DNA of 37,891 nt, taken from Nitrososphaerota archaeon. Lineage in GTDB: Archaea; Thermoproteota; Nitrososphaeria; Nitrososphaerales; Nitrosopumilaceae. Positions 23,300 to 31,510 of this stretch are shown piece after piece. The notes beneath the pieces are model-generated. The model searched no databases, was not told the origin of the DNA, and was given only the letters and a program-made list of their open reading frames with translations. Numbering within the stretch: position 1 is the stretch's first letter; the number at the start of each line of letters is the position of its first letter. The DNA is taken from contig JABDDN010000013.1 in assembly GCA_013287585.1 (NCBI GenBank), forward strand, positions 1 through 37,891. The letters are read 5' to 3'. The position numbers and the translations under genes are program-made.

Positions 23300-24274
23300 T
23301 TAGTAGTGAAATACTGAATCTCCGATAGTTTTTTTCCAATCTGCACGAATACCTGGTTTACCTTTTAATTTTTCTATGTAATTAAAAGCAGATAATCCAG
23401 CTGCAGCGCCATCGCCACACGCAGCTATGATTTGTTTGTATGGTATACTAGTGGCATCTCCTGCAGCAAATATTGCAGGGTGGGAAGTTTTACCTCCATC
23501 TGAAACTTCAATTTCACCTTTTGGATTAATTTTGACTAGATGTCTTACAAAATCAAGATTAATTTTTGAACCCATTTCAATAAACAGGCCATCAACCTTA
23601 ATTGTTTTTTCATTTCCAGAATTATCTAATATCGTAATTGATTGAAGATTGCTGTTTCCAGATAAAGATTTAATGCTGGACTGTGGAACAAGCTCTACAT
23701 TTTCTTTCTTTTCAAGAGAAGCAATCATGTCTTTATCTCCTCCCAGTCCTCCGCCTTTGTAAATTAGATAAATTTTTGAGGCCATTCTTGAAAGTAAAAT
23801 GCCAGATTCCACAAGATATCCTCCAACTCCAACAACGGCTGTTACTCGATTTTGATAAAATGGCGCATCGCATTTTGTACAATAATGCACACCTTTGTTT
23901 GCAAAAGCAGATTCGTTTTCAACTCCTAAATTATTTGGAACTTTTCCCGGTGCCAATACTATTGCCTTTGCAACATATTCAGAGCGGTTTGTTTTTACCT
24001 TTAAACCTGATTCGGTTTCATCTATTCTTTCAACTGTGTCATAAATCATCTCGCCATTAAATGAGAGATATTGATTTTCTAACGTCTTTGCTAATAATGG
24101 ACCGCTTGACATAATTGTGCCTGGATAATTTTCAAGTTTTGGAATTAGATTCAATTGACCACCAAGATCTTTTGATATTAGAAGACATGACGCTTTCTGT
24201 CTTGAAATAAATATTCCTGCAGATAAGCCAGCAGGTCCACCTCCAACTATGATAATCTCATACTCTTGAACCAA
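23300..24274 (-). CDS. trxB: Thioredoxin reductase-like flavoprotein lacking NADPH motifs
   Basis: 324 residues. The FAD dinucleotide motif GGGPAG is at 11-16 and the redox-active C132-TK-C135 (CTKCDAPFY) is intact. The closing FAD block AAGDATSIPYKQIIAACGDGA is present. The second nucleotide motif is altered: GVGGYLVESG (149-158) replaces the usual GGG.SAVEEA, and the NADPH-phosphate-binding HRR..LR is replaced by YKGGGLGGD (172-180). It probably does not use NADPH; known alternatives in archaea are ferredoxin- or F420H2-linked enzymes. A RAM-domain gene ends 1 base before its start. Confidence 0.85.
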   Translation of the reverse strand: MVQEYEIIIVGGGPAGLSAGIFISRQKASCLLISKDLGGQLNLIPKLENYPGTIMSSGPLLAKTLENQYLSFNGEMIYDTVERIDETESGLKVKTNRSEYVAKAIVLAPGKVPNNLGVENESAFANKGVHYCTKCDAPFYQNRVTAVVGVGGYLVESGILLSRMASKIYLIYKGGGLGGDKDMIASLEKKENVELVPQSSIKSLSGNSNLQSITILDNSGNEKTIKVDGLFIEMGSKINLDFVRHLVKINPKGEIEVSDGGKTSHPAIFAAGDATSIPYKQIIAACGDGAAAGLSAFNYIEKLKGKPGIRADWKKTIGDSVFHY

Positions 24275-24275
24275 T

Positions 24276-24506
24276 TTAGTTTACAGTTATAAGCGAAGTA
24301 ATGTTGTTTATGCCATCAATATTATGCAAGTCTACATCTATTGCATTTTTTATTTCTTGCATATTGTTTGATTCTAATATTATAAGGACATCATAAATGC
24401 CATAGGTAGTTTTGACTGCCTTTACAGTTGGTATTTTTTTTGCTTGCTCCATTATATTTTTTTGATGCTTGTAATCCACATTTAACAAAACATATGCTTC
24501 ATTCAA
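24276..24506 (-). CDS. Stand-alone RAM (Lrp/AsnC C-terminal) domain protein
   Basis: 76 residues forming a single RAM/ACT-like domain without any HTH: AYVLLNVDYKHQKNIMEQ, then the GIYDVLIILE strand and NIDGINNITSLI. RAM domains bind amino acids and form oligomers, so it may act as a ligand-binding partner of an HTH protein. It is adjacent to trxB (1-base gap). A paralogue lies at 31225 with the same pattern (YGVYDVLMELE; LDGIKSTLTMI). Confidence 0.8.
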   Translation of the reverse strand: MNEAYVLLNVDYKHQKNIMEQAKKIPTVKAVKTTYGIYDVLIILESNNMQEIKNAIDVDLHNIDGINNITSLITVN

Positions 24507-24538
24507 TGGATATCTGTCACTGATATATGTTAAAAAGT

Positions 24539-25327
24539 TTAGGTTAATTTTTTATAGCTACTTTTAAGAGACTCTAACTCTTTTTTAGTAGTTTCATATT
24601 CATTTTTTAATCTCGTATGTGCAATTTTTATTATTTCTAGTTCTTTTTTCATAGTCTCATATCTTGCATTCATTGATGCAACAACAGTGCCTGCGGCTTC
24701 CATTATTTTCTTTCCCTCGAATTCCTTTCCAACACTTGCTAATTCTTTTTCTATGAACTCAAGTTCCTTTTTTATATGCGCGATTTCCTTTGTCTTTACT
24801 TCTTGTTGATACTGCAAAGAACTAATCTCAGATTTTCCATTTGTGATCTTTGAATTTATTTCATTAAATTCTGTTTTTGCTGATTCAATTTTATGTTGTA
24901 TTTCATCTAACTCTGACATGAAGTTATTTTTTTTGGAATTTATTTTAGATAGTTCATCATTTGTCGATTCAATTTTTTCTTTAATTAACTCTACTTCTTT
25001 TAGATTATATTGTGATTTTATTGTAGCAAGATCTGATTTTGCTGATTGAATTTCTTCTAATATGGATTGGTGTTCTGATCTTAATTTCGAAATCTCAATT
25101 TTGTTTGATTCTAGTTCTTTTTTAGATTCTGCTAATTTTTCTACCTCTAAACCATATTCAACTTTTACCTCTTCTAATTGATGAGCTGCGGTACTAATGG
25201 TAGCTAGGACATCTCGCACCTCGTTTTTTATTTGTTCTATCTCATTTTGCGGTGTTTCTTCTGGTGTTTTAATCTGTTCTTCTGATCTTACCTTTTCGTG
25301 TTTTTTTGAGTGTCCGAATAGACCCAT
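24539..25327 (-). CDS. Long coiled-coil protein
   Basis: 262 residues, nearly all a single heptad-rich coiled coil from about 30 to 260 (for example ELEEVKVEYGLEVEKLAES-type repeats), with a short basic N-terminus (MGLFGHSKKHEK). No transmembrane segment or catalytic domain. It could be a scaffold or an SMC-like partner; similarity to named families cannot be judged from such low-complexity sequence. It lies 99 bases after the small two-TM gene and 32 before the RAM gene. Confidence 0.65.
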   Translation of the reverse strand: MGLFGHSKKHEKVRSEEQIKTPEETPQNEIEQIKNEVRDVLATISTAAHQLEEVKVEYGLEVEKLAESKKELESNKIEISKLRSEHQSILEEIQSAKSDLATIKSQYNLKEVELIKEKIESTNDELSKINSKKNNFMSELDEIQHKIESAKTEFNEINSKITNGKSEISSLQYQQEVKTKEIAHIKKELEFIEKELASVGKEFEGKKIMEAAGTVVASMNARYETMKKELEIIKIAHTRLKNEYETTKKELESLKSSYKKLT

Positions 25328-25426
25328 TAATATCGACTCCTTACTTTTAGGGAGAGCATTATTTTCAACTTATTCCTTAACCAGATTTTATCTGCTTATA
25401 TCAATTCTCTTATACTTGATTTCATT

Positions 25427-25621
25427 TTATGCCTTTTTCTTTTTTTTCAAAAAGGTAAGGTAAAAACCAACCCCGCCCAAGGCAAATCCAGCTATTATTG
25501 CCCCCAGACCTTCGACCAGATTTTGTTTAAAATATGAAGGAGCGAAAATAAAGATCAAAATTCCACCAACAATTAATGCCATGCCTCCACTTTTTGGTCT
25601 GTTATGTTCACTGTGTGCCAT
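25427..25621 (-). CDS. Small two-TM membrane protein
   Basis: 64 residues with two hydrophobic segments (about 13-29 and 37-56), the turn APSYFKQNLVEG between them, and a poly-lysine C-terminus (KKKKKA). The ATG overlaps the lysS stop by one base (TAATG), so it is translated by coupling. No family recognised; the conserved position after lysS in one operon is its only clue. Confidence 0.7.
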   Translation of the reverse strand: MAHSEHNRPKSGGMALIVGGILIFIFAPSYFKQNLVEGLGAIIAGFALGGVGFYLTFLKKKKKA

Positions 25622-27207
25622 TAGAGATACTCCAAAAGAGCCTGTGCAACTTTCTTTCTACCGATATCCATGATAAGCGGGCCTATCTTTGGACCACGTT
25701 CTGATGCCAAGATTATCTGGTAAAGCGTTTTGAAAAAGTCCTTTGGTTGAACACCGTTATTTTTGGCAATTTGGTAGATGCTATTTTGTAAATCTTCTGC
25801 CTCGATATCCGATGAAAGTATTGCTGCCAACTCTTTTAAGGATTTTTTTGTGATTTCATCCATCTGTACTTCGACTTTTGTTGGTTTATCAAAATCATCA
25901 GCATATGTTCCAGCTAAATTAATAAGATTTTCAATTTCCTGATTTGATTCTTTAATTGTCCCATATTCTATTAGTTTTTTAATCACAAGCTGATTTCTAT
26001 TTTCTCTAAATATCTTACAAAGTTGGGCCAATAATCTATAATTAACATAAGGTGTGGGATTTTTTGGAACGTTCAAGAGATTTACATATTCGTAGAGACC
26101 TTTTGTTCTGATCACTTTTGCCTCATTATCCAGTTTTATCTTTCCAAAGTAGATGTTTTCAAGTTCATTGTATTCATCCATTAGCGATGGAATATCTTCA
26201 AATCCTACTTCGCGAGTGCCTGTAATTCTCTTGTACAATAAAAGCAAGATGGATTTTGGCGTGCCGTATTTTAGCCATGTTTGGGATGTTACTACATTGC
26301 CAAGAGATTTGGAAATTTTCTTGCCACCCTTGTCTAAAAACATTTCATATTTTACATGATGAGGATGAGGAAATTGCAGTATTTCATCTGAAACCCAGTC
26401 ATTTACCTTAACAGAATCCATGATGTCCTTTCCATATGCTTCAAATCTGACATCAAATGCTTGCCATCTTGCAGCAAACTCAACCTTCCATGCAAGCTTG
26501 CCCAAATCTTTTGTAATGTCAGCTACTCCTTCATGACCGCAACCTGCTAAAACTTTAGAGCCGATTGTGGTGTCACCACATCTGTACTTTATCTTTTTTT
26601 CATCCTCCAAATAATCATGTGCTACTGCTGTGTATAGTCGTCCACAGTTTGAACAAATTGGAAAATATGGAAGCGATTCCTGGTATTTTTCTTGCCCTAC
26701 AAGCTCTGCAATCTTTACTCCGATTTTTTTGCTGTTTACCAATATTGTGTGAATCTGGTCTTTTAGTAAACCGTTTTTGTAAGTGTCAACACCTCTCTGA
26801 AATTTGTATTTTATTCCAAGATTATCCAAACCGTCAAGCAAAAGGCTGCTCATATGTGCACCATAAGAGTCATGACAATCGAATGGATCCGGAATAAAAG
26901 AGACTGGCTTTGCAACATAATCCTTTAACCATTCCGGAAATCCTTCTGGAATTTTTCTTAATCCGTCAAGATCGTCTGAATATGCAATAAGCTCTGACTT
27001 GTATCCAAAATTTTCTAATGCAAGCTTTACACCATACGCTCGTACTGCGTCACCAAGACTCCCTATATGAGGAATCCCAGATGCTCCAAGCCCACTTTCA
27101 ACATTTATCAAGTCAGTGCTACGTCCAAGCATTTTCTCTCTTTGTAATAGCTCATCTGCAAGCTTGTCTATCCAAGTTCCTCTACCGATAATTTTTTGTT
27201 CTTCCAT
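25621..27207 (-). CDS. lysS: Lysyl-tRNA synthetase, class I
   Basis: 528 residues of the archaeal class I type (not the class II enzyme of most bacteria). The HIGH signature appears as H47-I-G-S and KMSKS as KISKS at 297-301; an insertion holds C185, C188, C210 and C223, a possible zinc site. It charges tRNA-Lys with lysine in the cytosol. It sits between elp3 and the two-TM gene with one-base TAATG overlaps on both sides, so all three are made from one message. Elp3 modifies the wobble base of the same tRNA family. Confidence 0.95.
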   Translation of the reverse strand: MEEQKIIGRGTWIDKLADELLQREKMLGRSTDLINVESGLGASGIPHIGSLGDAVRAYGVKLALENFGYKSELIAYSDDLDGLRKIPEGFPEWLKDYVAKPVSFIPDPFDCHDSYGAHMSSLLLDGLDNLGIKYKFQRGVDTYKNGLLKDQIHTILVNSKKIGVKIAELVGQEKYQESLPYFPICSNCGRLYTAVAHDYLEDEKKIKYRCGDTTIGSKVLAGCGHEGVADITKDLGKLAWKVEFAARWQAFDVRFEAYGKDIMDSVKVNDWVSDEILQFPHPHHVKYEMFLDKGGKKISKSLGNVVTSQTWLKYGTPKSILLLLYKRITGTREVGFEDIPSLMDEYNELENIYFGKIKLDNEAKVIRTKGLYEYVNLLNVPKNPTPYVNYRLLAQLCKIFRENRNQLVIKKLIEYGTIKESNQEIENLINLAGTYADDFDKPTKVEVQMDEITKKSLKELAAILSSDIEAEDLQNSIYQIAKNNGVQPKDFFKTLYQIILASERGPKIGPLIMDIGRKKVAQALLEYL

Positions 27208-28793
27208 TATACCAATTCCTTTGACATGTAGGGGCCTAAAATCGAATATCCTAGTTTTCTATAATACTCTCTGGTGCCAACTGCACTAATCACAAGTAAT
27301 CTTTTTGCATCAAATTCTTCTTTTGAGATTTTTTCAGCTTCAGTCATTAGGTTTTTACCTAATCCTAAATGTTGAACACTATCTTTGTCTCTTTCACCAA
27401 GCTTTAACGATTTGCCATAAACATGAATCTCTCTTACAATGCATGTGTTTTGTGTTACTTCTTGTCTGTGTGCCTTATTACTTGGTTTTCTAAGTCTCAA
27501 GAATCCAAATATTCTGTCTTTAGAATCATCAAAGGACAAAAATACTTCATGACCTCCAGATGATTCGTATTCTTCATTGTTTAGTTTCATATCGTTAAGA
27601 TCTATGGAATCTTCTGAAAGTCCAGCTTCTCTACATCTTATACACTTACATGATATGTTTTGTTTTTTGAGATTTTGTTGTAATATTTGGCGTAGGTTAC
27701 CAAGTTTTGGTCCTGCAATTATCTGATCTGATGATATTTCTCTTTGTACCCTCATTATTCTAACCCATCGTGGTATGATCTTTTTAATTTCCATTAGTAC
27801 TTTTATCATGTCCTGATCTGAATATGGAACATATGTTCCATCTTTGTAAGAATTGTAAAGACCGGTGTTTTCCAAAACGAGAGTTGGGTATATTTTTAGC
27901 ATATCTGGTCTAAAGGCAGGGTCATCGAAGAGCTTTTTGAAATCGTCAATGTCTTGTTGTGGAGTCATAGTAGGTAATCCTGGCATCATATGAGATACAA
28001 TTTTGTATCCTGCATCCTTTGCAATTTGAAATGATTCTACTACATCGTTTAAGTCATGACCCCTGTTTACGATTTTATAGACACTCTCATGCAGACTTTG
28101 CATTCCTATCTCTATTCTTGTTATTCCATAATCAAGCATCCAATCAACATGTTCTTTTTTACAATAATCTGGTTTGGTCTCTATTGTAAAACCAACATTT
28201 CGTATTTTTGCCAGTTCATTGTTTTTCTTGGCAGATTCTAAATCTGGTGAATCAAATCCATTTAATGCATCAAAACATGATTTGATAAAGTTAGTCTGAT
28301 AATCTCTTGGCATAAACAGAAATGTTCCGCCCACTATGACAATTTCAAGTTTTGAGCTATCGTGACCATAAGTTAACAAATGATCAAGCTTGTCAATTAT
28401 CTGTTTTTTTGGATCATAATTATTTGCTATTGCATTTTGAGTTGAAGGCTCCCTGCCGGTGTAGCTGTTTGGTGTGTTGTATTCTACTCCGCCAGGACAA
28501 TAAGTGCATCTTCCATGTGGACATGCATATGGTTTTGGCATTAGTGCAATTACTGCAACTCCTGAAGCTGTTTTTACTGGTTTTCGTATCAACGCCTTTT
28601 GAAGTTTTATGAAATCATCCCCTTCTACTTCTGCAAGTATTTCGTAGTTTCTTGGAATCCTTTCTAAAGAATATTTGATACAGATTTTTTTGATCTCTCT
28701 TTTTACATCATTACTTGTTGGCTGGGAAATTGCAAGAAGATTCTTTGAGATTTCTAAGCATGCTGTCTCAAAAACTATTTCTGTTTTTTGCAT
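27207..28793 (-). CDS. elp3: Elp3-type tRNA wobble-uridine modifying enzyme (radical SAM + GNAT)
   Basis: About 528 residues from the ATG at 28793; an upstream TTG (28808) would add five and is unlikely. The radical SAM cluster is C-x4-C-x2-C (ACPHGRCTYCPGG, about 91-99), the archaeal spacing, followed by NSYTGREPST and YDPKKQ. The C-terminal third is an acetyltransferase domain (HLGLGKNLMTEAEKIS; REYYRKLGYSILGPYM). Elp3 installs the cm5-type group on U34 of tRNAs, using acetyl-CoA and SAM. The one-base overlap with lysS puts modification and charging of tRNA-Lys in one operon. Confidence 0.93.
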   Translation of the reverse strand: MQKTEIVFETACLEISKNLLAISQPTSNDVKREIKKICIKYSLERIPRNYEILAEVEGDDFIKLQKALIRKPVKTASGVAVIALMPKPYACPHGRCTYCPGGVEYNTPNSYTGREPSTQNAIANNYDPKKQIIDKLDHLLTYGHDSSKLEIVIVGGTFLFMPRDYQTNFIKSCFDALNGFDSPDLESAKKNNELAKIRNVGFTIETKPDYCKKEHVDWMLDYGITRIEIGMQSLHESVYKIVNRGHDLNDVVESFQIAKDAGYKIVSHMMPGLPTMTPQQDIDDFKKLFDDPAFRPDMLKIYPTLVLENTGLYNSYKDGTYVPYSDQDMIKVLMEIKKIIPRWVRIMRVQREISSDQIIAGPKLGNLRQILQQNLKKQNISCKCIRCREAGLSEDSIDLNDMKLNNEEYESSGGHEVFLSFDDSKDRIFGFLRLRKPSNKAHRQEVTQNTCIVREIHVYGKSLKLGERDKDSVQHLGLGKNLMTEAEKISKEEFDAKRLLVISAVGTREYYRKLGYSILGPYMSKELV

Positions 28794-28906
28794 CAATTTT
28801 AAGAACAAAATTGGCTATTAAATCCTAATTGTTTATGCCTTGGTATGGTTTGTTATGAGTAAAGAATTCGTATTATTCTTGTCATAAAGAAAATCATTAA
28901 CTTTTT

Positions 28907-29929
28907 TCAAGCAATTCTAAGTGAATCTACAAAGACTCCCTTTTTTTCTACTATACTACCAATCTGCCTGCTTTTCAAACCGTGTTTTTTGAAGATGTTC
29001 TCAATTAGCTCTCCTTCTTCCTCTGGGGCTATGAGACAAAACCCAATTCCCATGTTAAATGTCTTGTACATCTCTTCTTTTTCTACATCTTCGTTCTCAA
29101 TTAATTGAAATATGTCTGGAGGCTCTGGCATGTTGTCTATCATATATCCTGTTTTTTTCAACCTCAATAGTTTTGTAAAAGAGCCGCCTGTTATGTGTGC
29201 AAGTCCATGTATGTCACAGTCTTCAAGAGCTTCAAGTACGGGTCTGACATAGATCTCAGTTGGTTCTAAAAGAACATCTCCCAACGTTTTTGATCCCTTT
29301 ATTTTGTCCTTGAGAGAATATTTTGAAAGCAGTACTTTTCTTGCAAGCGAATAACCGTTAGAATGCAATCCGCTACTTTTGACTCCAATAATTATATCAC
29401 CAGGTGTTATCATGTCTCCTAAAATCAGGTCGTGTTTGTCTAATATGCCTACAACCATTCCAGCAAGATCAAACATGAAATCTTTTCCTGTTATTACATC
29501 TGGCATTATTGCAGTCTCTCCTCCCACTATGGGAACTTGAGCTTTTTTTGCGCCTTTTACCAATCCTTGAACAATTTTTTTAAAAATTTCATGTTCATTT
29601 CTGTTTGCTGCTATGTAATCAACAAATGATATTGGAACAGCTCCAGTACAGATGATGTCATTTACATTCATAGCTATACAATCAATTCCTATTGTATCGT
29701 ATTTTTTCATCATCTGCGATATGACAACTTTGGTACCTACTCCATCAGTATGTGTTGCCAAGAGTTTTCCACCAGGAATTTCTACAATTCCGGCGTAATG
29801 ACCAAATCCTGATTTTATCTGAATCTTCTTTTGTAGCTTATGAGTTGATGTAATTAGTCTGCCAATTGTGGCTTGACTTTGTTTTATTTTTTTAATGTCA
29901 ATACCTGCATCCTTGTAAGTAATACCCAA
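28907..29929 (-). CDS. purM: Phosphoribosylformylglycinamidine cyclo-ligase (AIR synthetase)
   Basis: About 340 residues from the TTG at 29929 (MGITYKDAG), the usual start of PurM; the TTG at 29938 is next best. The longer frame to 30079 carries a hydrophobic, non-conserved extension that overlaps the upstream gene and is rejected. Conserved blocks include GGKLLATHTDGVGTKV, ECGAVPISFVDY-like CTGAVPISFVDYIA, GGETAIMPD and GLHSNGYSLARKV. It converts FGAM to AIR with ATP in purine synthesis. It follows the frameshifted PAC2 gene on the same strand; an AT-rich promoter-like stretch (about 29960-30000) may give it its own transcript. Confidence 0.93.
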   Translation of the reverse strand: MGITYKDAGIDIKKIKQSQATIGRLITSTHKLQKKIQIKSGFGHYAGIVEIPGGKLLATHTDGVGTKVVISQMMKKYDTIGIDCIAMNVNDIICTGAVPISFVDYIAANRNEHEIFKKIVQGLVKGAKKAQVPIVGGETAIMPDVITGKDFMFDLAGMVVGILDKHDLILGDMITPGDIIIGVKSSGLHSNGYSLARKVLLSKYSLKDKIKGSKTLGDVLLEPTEIYVRPVLEALEDCDIHGLAHITGGSFTKLLRLKKTGYMIDNMPEPPDIFQLIENEDVEKEEMYKTFNMGIGFCLIAPEEEGELIENIFKKHGLKSRQIGSIVEKKGVFVDSLRIA

Positions 29930-30008
29930 TGGTTTCAACTCTATGTGTTTGAAATAAAAGAATTTGTATCTACTATAAACAAAATATAATATATTATAGA
30001 TTATACAA

Positions 30009-30738
30009 CTACATGTAAAGATTGGTCTCTGCTTTTCTTGCCTCAGTATATTTGTCTGAGAGAGCCTTAAGATCAACACCTAACTGCTTTTCTTGCTCTC
30101 TGAGCTCTTTGGTGTCTATACTTGTCTGATAAACTCGATTAACAGCTTCTACAAGGGTTGCGGCAGCAAGAGGATCTGGTTTTTGTGGATCTGCTTTGAC
30201 AAGTAAAGTAACTCCGCGAATTTTTCGTAATATGCATTCATTTAATATTGCGCCGGGGATTCCAGTTACAAAACCCTGGGGAATCATGTTGATTCCACTA
30301 TCTGCCATTATTCTACAAAGATCTTCTTCTGCTGCACAAAATGCTTTTTGATCGTGCTTCTTTACTTGGTACTCCATCTAAAACAACTATTTCATCAGAA
30401 CCGTTTTTTTCACTCCAGTCCAGAATTGCAGAAGCAATACTGTAAAGTCCTTCAAATTGCAAAGTAATCTCGCAAATTATGGCACAAATTGTACCGCCTT
30501 TATTTGAATAAAAACGAAAAGGATGTCGTAGTCTTCCTTGTATGAACACAGTAGCAGGAGGAAGATATTTGGATCGCATATAACCAATCTCTTTCATCTT
30601 TAATTTTTCAATTATGTATCCAAGTGATATTGTTCCTGCAAGACCAGCTCCTACAAATCCTGCAAGAATTATGGGGCTGTTTAGTTTTATTTTTTTTATT
30701 TCGTATACTTCTGCTTCTGGAAAATAATTCAAACGCAC
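30009..30738 (-). pseudogene. PAC2-family proteasome assembly chaperone, frameshifted
   Basis: The two minus-strand frames are halves of one PAC2 protein: an N-terminal half from a GTG at 30738 (IILAGFVGAGLAGTISLGYI, then VLDGVPSK) and a C-terminal half (KKHDQKAFCAAEEDL, GFVTGIPGAILNEC) ending at 30009. The join is at VPSK/KKHDQ, near 30355-30365, where removing one base restores a full-length protein of about 242 residues. PAC2 proteins assist 20S proteasome assembly (known in eukaryotes; archaeal homologues exist). The proteasome genes at 11549-12796 are in the same window. The extra base could be a sequencing error, a mutation or a recoding site. Confidence 0.75.
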
Positions 30739-30758
30739 TCTTCGTGAATTCTTTCTTA

Positions 30759-31103
30759 CTAATTACTTTTCTGCATGAAAAGATCTAACATCGTCCTACC
30801 CTTGTCTGTTATAGAATAAACCATATTTGATCCTACAGGCATTTTTGTCACAAAACTGTAATTTACACAAAGATGCAAATAATTAAGAAAAGATTTTTTC
30901 ATTCGTATGTTTGATTTTATATAAAGATCAGAAAAAGTCATTGGATTACATCGCACTTGGTATAATAGCTTTAGAAGTGAAATGGTACTAAAATCACGCG
31001 CTCTTGCCTTCACTGAATCCAGGACTTGCTCATCTCGTGTAATGATAAAGTCAGAAAACTGATCTGCTACTTCTACTGGGATATACGTCATTCTTGTTCT
31101 CAT
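30759..31103 (-). CDS. Winged-helix DNA-binding protein
   Basis: 114 residues. The first 30 residues form a short lead. The winged HTH then covers about 35-110: DFSTISLLKLLYQVRCNPMT, SDLYIKSNIRMKKSFLNYL as the recognition region, and the wing MVYSITDKGRTMLDLFM. It is typical of small thaumarchaeal regulators. The gene starts a minus-strand group (this gene, PAC2, purM) with 20 bases before PAC2. Two ACGGTAT direct repeats in its own promoter suggest autoregulation. Confidence 0.75.
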   Translation of the reverse strand: MRTRMTYIPVEVADQFSDFIITRDEQVLDSVKARARDFSTISLLKLLYQVRCNPMTFSDLYIKSNIRMKKSFLNYLHLCVNYSFVTKMPVGSNMVYSITDKGRTMLDLFMQKSN

Positions 31104-31106
31104 ATT

Positions 31107-31124
31107 ACGGTATTGGTACGGTAT
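31107..31124. promoter_or_regulatory. Direct repeat ACGGTAT x2, operator-like
   Basis: ACGGTAT occurs at 31107-31113 and 31118-31124, exactly 11 bases apart, about one DNA turn. The pair lies between the AT-rich TATA region (about 31131-31143, minus strand) and the start of the winged-helix gene, a position typical of a repressor in archaea. Confidence 0.45.
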
Positions 31125-31158
31125 CTTACCTTATTAATCTTAACTAGGAGTTTTTTTG

Positions 31159-31197
31159 AGCTATGTTATAGCTTTTTTTCAACAAATTCAATTTGTT
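31159..31197. promoter_or_regulatory. Two successive dyads upstream of the RAM gene
   Basis: AGCTAT-GTT-ATAGCT (31159-31173) is followed by T7, then AACAAATT-C-AATTTGTT (31181-31197) is a perfect 17-base dyad. They lie 28-66 bases before the RAM gene at 31225 and opposite the promoter of the winged-helix gene. Either could be an operator or, for the first, a terminator-like hairpin. Confidence 0.4.
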
Positions 31198-31224
31198 TTT
31201 ATTCAAGATGATGAGAACTCAGAC

Positions 31225-31461
31225 ATGCATAGTGCGTTTATACTAATGAATGCAGAACTTGGTAAGGAAAATCATATTGTAAAGGAACTACGCCAAATTC
31301 CAAATGTCAAAGAAGTTTATCCAGTTTATGGAGTATATGATGTATTGATGGAATTGGAAGCCGATTCGATGGAAGTCTTGCGTGAAACAATAACCACAAA
31401 GATTAGGAAATTAGATGGAATCAAGTCCACTTTGACTATGATAATTGTAAAAGACCAATGA
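31225..31461 (+). CDS. Stand-alone RAM (Lrp/AsnC C-terminal) domain protein
   Basis: 78 residues from the ATG at 31225 (MHSAFILMNAELGKE); the longer frame from a TTG at 31156 adds non-conserved residues through two dyads and is rejected. It is a single RAM fold with YGVYDVLMELEADS and LDGIKSTLTMIIV. It resembles the protein at 24276 and lacks an HTH. It is divergent from the winged-helix gene at 30759, so a regulator/ligand-binding partner relation is possible but unproven. Confidence 0.8.
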   Translation: MHSAFILMNAELGKENHIVKELRQIPNVKEVYPVYGVYDVLMELEADSMEVLRETITTKIRKLDGIKSTLTMIIVKDQ

Positions 31462-31510
31462 TCCTACCAAATAATTGTCTATAATAATTTGGAAAAGTAG
31501 AGAATAGAGA

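Noticed and set aside
23683-24060. 125-residue plus-strand frame inside trxB
   Set aside because: Shadow of the thioredoxin reductase-like gene; low-complexity Leu/Phe/Gln sequence with no motif.
29930-30079. N-terminal extension of PurM
   Set aside because: Hydrophobic, non-conserved, overlaps the PAC2 gene; PurM proteins start at the GITYKDAG region.
31156-31224. N-terminal extension of the RAM protein from a TTG
   Set aside because: It is encoded by two inverted repeats and T-runs; the RAM fold starts at the ATG at 31225.
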